This document shows, piece after piece, positions 4,702 to 5,375 of a DNA stretch of 5,375 nt. Within the stretch, counting starts at the first letter, position 1, and each line of letters begins with the position of its first letter. The DNA comes from DATAYF01 sp036272735 (GTDB lineage: Bacteria; Chloroflexota; Ktedonobacteria; Ktedonobacterales; Ktedonobacteraceae). Both the position numbers and the translations under genes were made by a program. The notes beneath the pieces were generated by a model that was not told the DNA's origin, did no database searches, and worked only from the letters and a program-made list of their open reading frames with translations. The stretch is from NCBI GenBank assembly GCA_036272735.1, contig DATAYF010000142.1, positions 1-5,375 on the forward strand. The letters run 5' to 3'.

Positions 4702-5375
4702 GTGGCTCGCAGCCGTAGTTTCCCCACGAACTTGTATGATGACCCAGACTTTTTTGAATTATCCAGCGATGCGCAGGCGATCTTGGTTGGTCTCGTGCTC
4801 AATGCCGATGACTATGGACGTGGCCGGGCGCATACCGACTGGCTTGCCAGAAGGTTCAATAAAGCCGTGGCGCTTGTGGAAGAGGTATTGATTCAGTTGG
4901 AAGCCCACCACCTGGTCGGGTGCTACCAGGTGGAGCAGCAACGCTACTATGTTGTGTTGCGCTGGACTGAATGGGAGACGCTCAGTCGCCCCACGCCCTC
5001 GAAATATCCGGACCCACCCTGGCAAGCAGCCCACAGCGGGGAACACGAAGAAGCTTCCACGCCACATCAGGATTTCCCAGGATATTCCCAAAATCCCCCA
5101 AATTTTCCTGGGGATTTTGGGAACACGCTTACCGAAGGGGAAGAGGAAGAAGAACATGAAGACGAAGATGAGGGCGAAGAGGAAGTCCCCGTACGTCGGG
5201 TCGTGCCCTTCCCCACCAGCGCCAACGCCAACGCCGCCGCTGTTTCTCTTTCTCCATCGCAAGTGCAAGGGATGACGAAGCAGGCAGCACGTATCCTGAA
5301 CGTGCAACCTTCCGATGCCTTGCGCCGCGTCGTCGAGGAATACAGCCGTCACGCGGAACTTTCCCTGTTGGGGGA
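4702..5375 (+). CDS. Phage/plasmid-type replication protein with winged-helix N-terminus, partial
   Basis: The gene starts at GTG 4702, six bases after GGAGG (4691-4695), and is open for 224 codons to the window edge. The protein begins M-A-R-S-R-S-F-P-T-N-L-Y and continues D-D-P-D-F-F-E-L-S-S-D-A-Q-A-I-L-V-G-L. This is the pattern of phage replication-initiation or replisome-organiser proteins with an N-terminal winged helix (about 1-100), ending R-W-T-E-W-E-T and K-Y-P-D-P-P. A Pro/Asn/Gly-rich linker (about 120-140) and a strongly acidic tract (145-161, nearly all Glu/Asp) follow. A second helical segment begins near 185 (S-P-S-Q-V-Q-G-M-T-K-Q-A-A-R). Such proteins bind the origin and help load the replicative helicase. 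Its C-terminal domain is missing from the window. The linker-coding DNA carries a perfect inverted repeat. Family assignment rests on recognition of the N-terminus. Confidence 0.72.
   Translation, partial: MARSRSFPTNLYDDPDFFELSSDAQAILVGLVLNADDYGRGRAHTDWLARRFNKAVALVEEVLIQLEAHHLVGCYQVEQQRYYVVLRWTEWETLSRPTPSKYPDPPWQAAHSGEHEEASTPHQDFPGYSQNPPNFPGDFGNTLTEGEEEEEHEDEDEGEEEVPVRRVVPFPTSANANAAAVSLSPSQVQGMTKQAARILNVQPSDALRRVVEEYSRHAELSLLG
5085..5123. repeat. Perfect 14-bp inverted repeat inside the replication gene
   Basis: TTCCCAAAATCCCC (5085-5098) is exactly repeated in reverse complement at 5110-5123, around an 11-nt AT-rich centre containing AAATTTT. A further TTCCC sits just upstream (5074-5078). 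The repeat falls in the linker between the winged-helix and acidic regions. Lambda-type phages carry their origin at the equivalent place inside the initiator gene. Origin function here is inference. Confidence 0.6.

Noticed and set aside
4759..5352. 197-residue minus-strand open frame with a hydrophobic stretch
   Set aside because: It is antisense to the replication-protein gene, whose frame has a ribosome site and family-like sequence; the hydrophobic stretch is the complement of the acidic tract.

Overview
The window looks like an accessory, mobile-element-rich stretch of a bacterial chromosome or large plasmid. Protein style points to Chloroflexota, perhaps a Ktedonobacteria-type genome: a lipoprotein made of G-x-x-G-I-T-x-G-P-D-G-A-L-W-F propeller repeats, an IS5-family transposase, and phage-like replication proteins starting M-A-R-S-R. 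This is recognition from memory, not a search result, and confidence is moderate.

Layout. Bases 1-280 (minus) hold the N-terminal part of an IS5-family transposase whose reading frame is broken by one base. Just upstream of it is a 71-bp near-perfect palindrome (312-382). A second 71-bp copy, 64/71 identical with no gaps, lies at 2255-2325. The two copies bracket a structured leader and an erythromycin-esterase-family gene (838-2148, plus). Next comes a short plus-strand block (2326-2899): an unlisted 52-residue membrane protein gene and a decayed copy of a 125-residue gene. The decayed copy runs head-on into the 3' end of a minus-strand lipoprotein gene (2864-3922) encoding a complete seven-bladed, virginiamycin-B-lyase-like propeller. 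After an intergenic gap, the plus strand resumes with the intact 125-residue gene (4273-4650). It is followed by a GTG-started phage/plasmid-type replication protein (4702 to the window end, open) whose acidic linker region carries a perfect 14-bp inverted repeat.

How the parts relate. The 2326-2899 and 4225-5375 blocks appear to come from one family of phage- or plasmid-like modules. Their genes (2408, 2662, 4273) share a striking leader: a terminator-like hairpin ending GGGCTT, a T-tract, then an A/G-rich Shine-Dalgarno directly before the ATG. The lipoprotein gene sits between the two blocks in the opposite direction, and its last codons are made of the antisense of the decayed gene. The esterase and the propeller protein superficially suggest a macrolide plus streptogramin B resistance pair. 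However, the propeller protein has almost no histidine and is more likely a surface lipoprotein than an active lyase.

The most unusual signals are the paired palindromic elements around the esterase gene, the repeated hairpin-T-tract-SD leaders, and the inverted repeat inside the replication gene, which may be an origin. No single undescribed multi-gene defence or metabolic system can be claimed from this sequence alone.
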